Of a DNA stretch of 64,000 nt, positions 62,678 through 64,000 are shown piece by piece (the first letter of the stretch is position 1; each line of letters starts with the position of its first letter). The position numbers and the translations under genes are program-made. The DNA comes from Planctomycetota bacterium (GTDB lineage: Bacteria; Planctomycetota; Planctomycetia; Planctomycetales; Planctomycetaceae): the NCBI GenBank assembly GCA_003388505.1, contig QQVO01000059.1, positions 87,864 through 151,863 of the forward strand, read 5' to 3'. Below the pieces are notes generated by a model. That model made no database searches. It was not told where the DNA came from and worked only from the letters and a program-made list of their open reading frames with translations.

Positions 62678-64000
<1,323 letters not shown>

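Overview
The window looks like a high-GC chromosome segment of a planctomycete, probably near the Planctomycetaceae. The reasons are the many PQQ-like beta-propeller secretory proteins, small lipoproteins with QSGC or TGC boxes, a stand-alone ECF sigma factor, CsrA, split transketolase, clan AA proteases, and many short dispersed intergenic repeats of the 'cgcggatt' and 'gaataatccggg' kind. Most of it is housekeeping DNA. I found no rRNA, tRNA, CRISPR array, intact IS element or prophage.

Layout. 0-6.6 kb: VWA protein (cut by the left edge), aquaporin, TM2 protein, UbiD decarboxylase, metallophosphoesterase, a 30-residue membrane peptide and MsrB. 6.6-10.5 kb: a giant DUF2339-DUF3999 fusion. 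10.7-18.8 kb: rpsD with an adenylate-kinase-like gene, rhomboid protease with ECF sigma factor, purM, acpS, trpS and pyrD. 19-25.7 kb: lipoprotein, HU, YkgJ-type protein, CsrA, a double GNAT and split transketolase. 25.7-31 kb: YfcE-like phosphatase, PQQ-propeller protein, bioF and a Xaa-Pro peptidase. 31-38 kb: membrane protein, NHL and TPR proteins, Obg and an ATP-grasp protein. 37-47 kb: leuA with an apparent attenuator, a prenyltransferase-like repeat protein, prs, two outer-membrane beta-barrels and glgC. 47-55 kb: SRPBCC plus a CarH-like regulator, two PQQ-propeller proteins, gcvT, a minimal kinase-like gene and a response-regulator/ATPase. 55-64 kb: VTT protein, methyltransferase, a recombinase/acyl-carrier operon, def-fmt, two aspartic-protease paralogues and thiC (cut by the right edge).

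Main points. (1) Upstream of leuA lie a promoter, a leucine-rich 20-residue leader ORF, a leader hairpin and a T-tailed terminator, which together form a classic attenuation layout. (2) GC skew on the + strand is C-rich from 1 to about 27.7 kb and G-rich from about 29 to 64 kb whichever way genes point; this is the polarity expected at a replication origin, or at the edge of a large inversion. (3) An operon joins a reduced tyrosine recombinase, an acyl carrier protein and a membrane protein whose ends look like the two halves of an ACP in swapped order; its promoter carries a dyad. (4) A CarH-like regulator has lost both histidines expected for cobalamin. (5) Several repeat families were aligned by eye, including a 102-bp element found between the two transketolase genes and upstream of the SRPBCC gene, and an element framed by 12-bp direct repeats.
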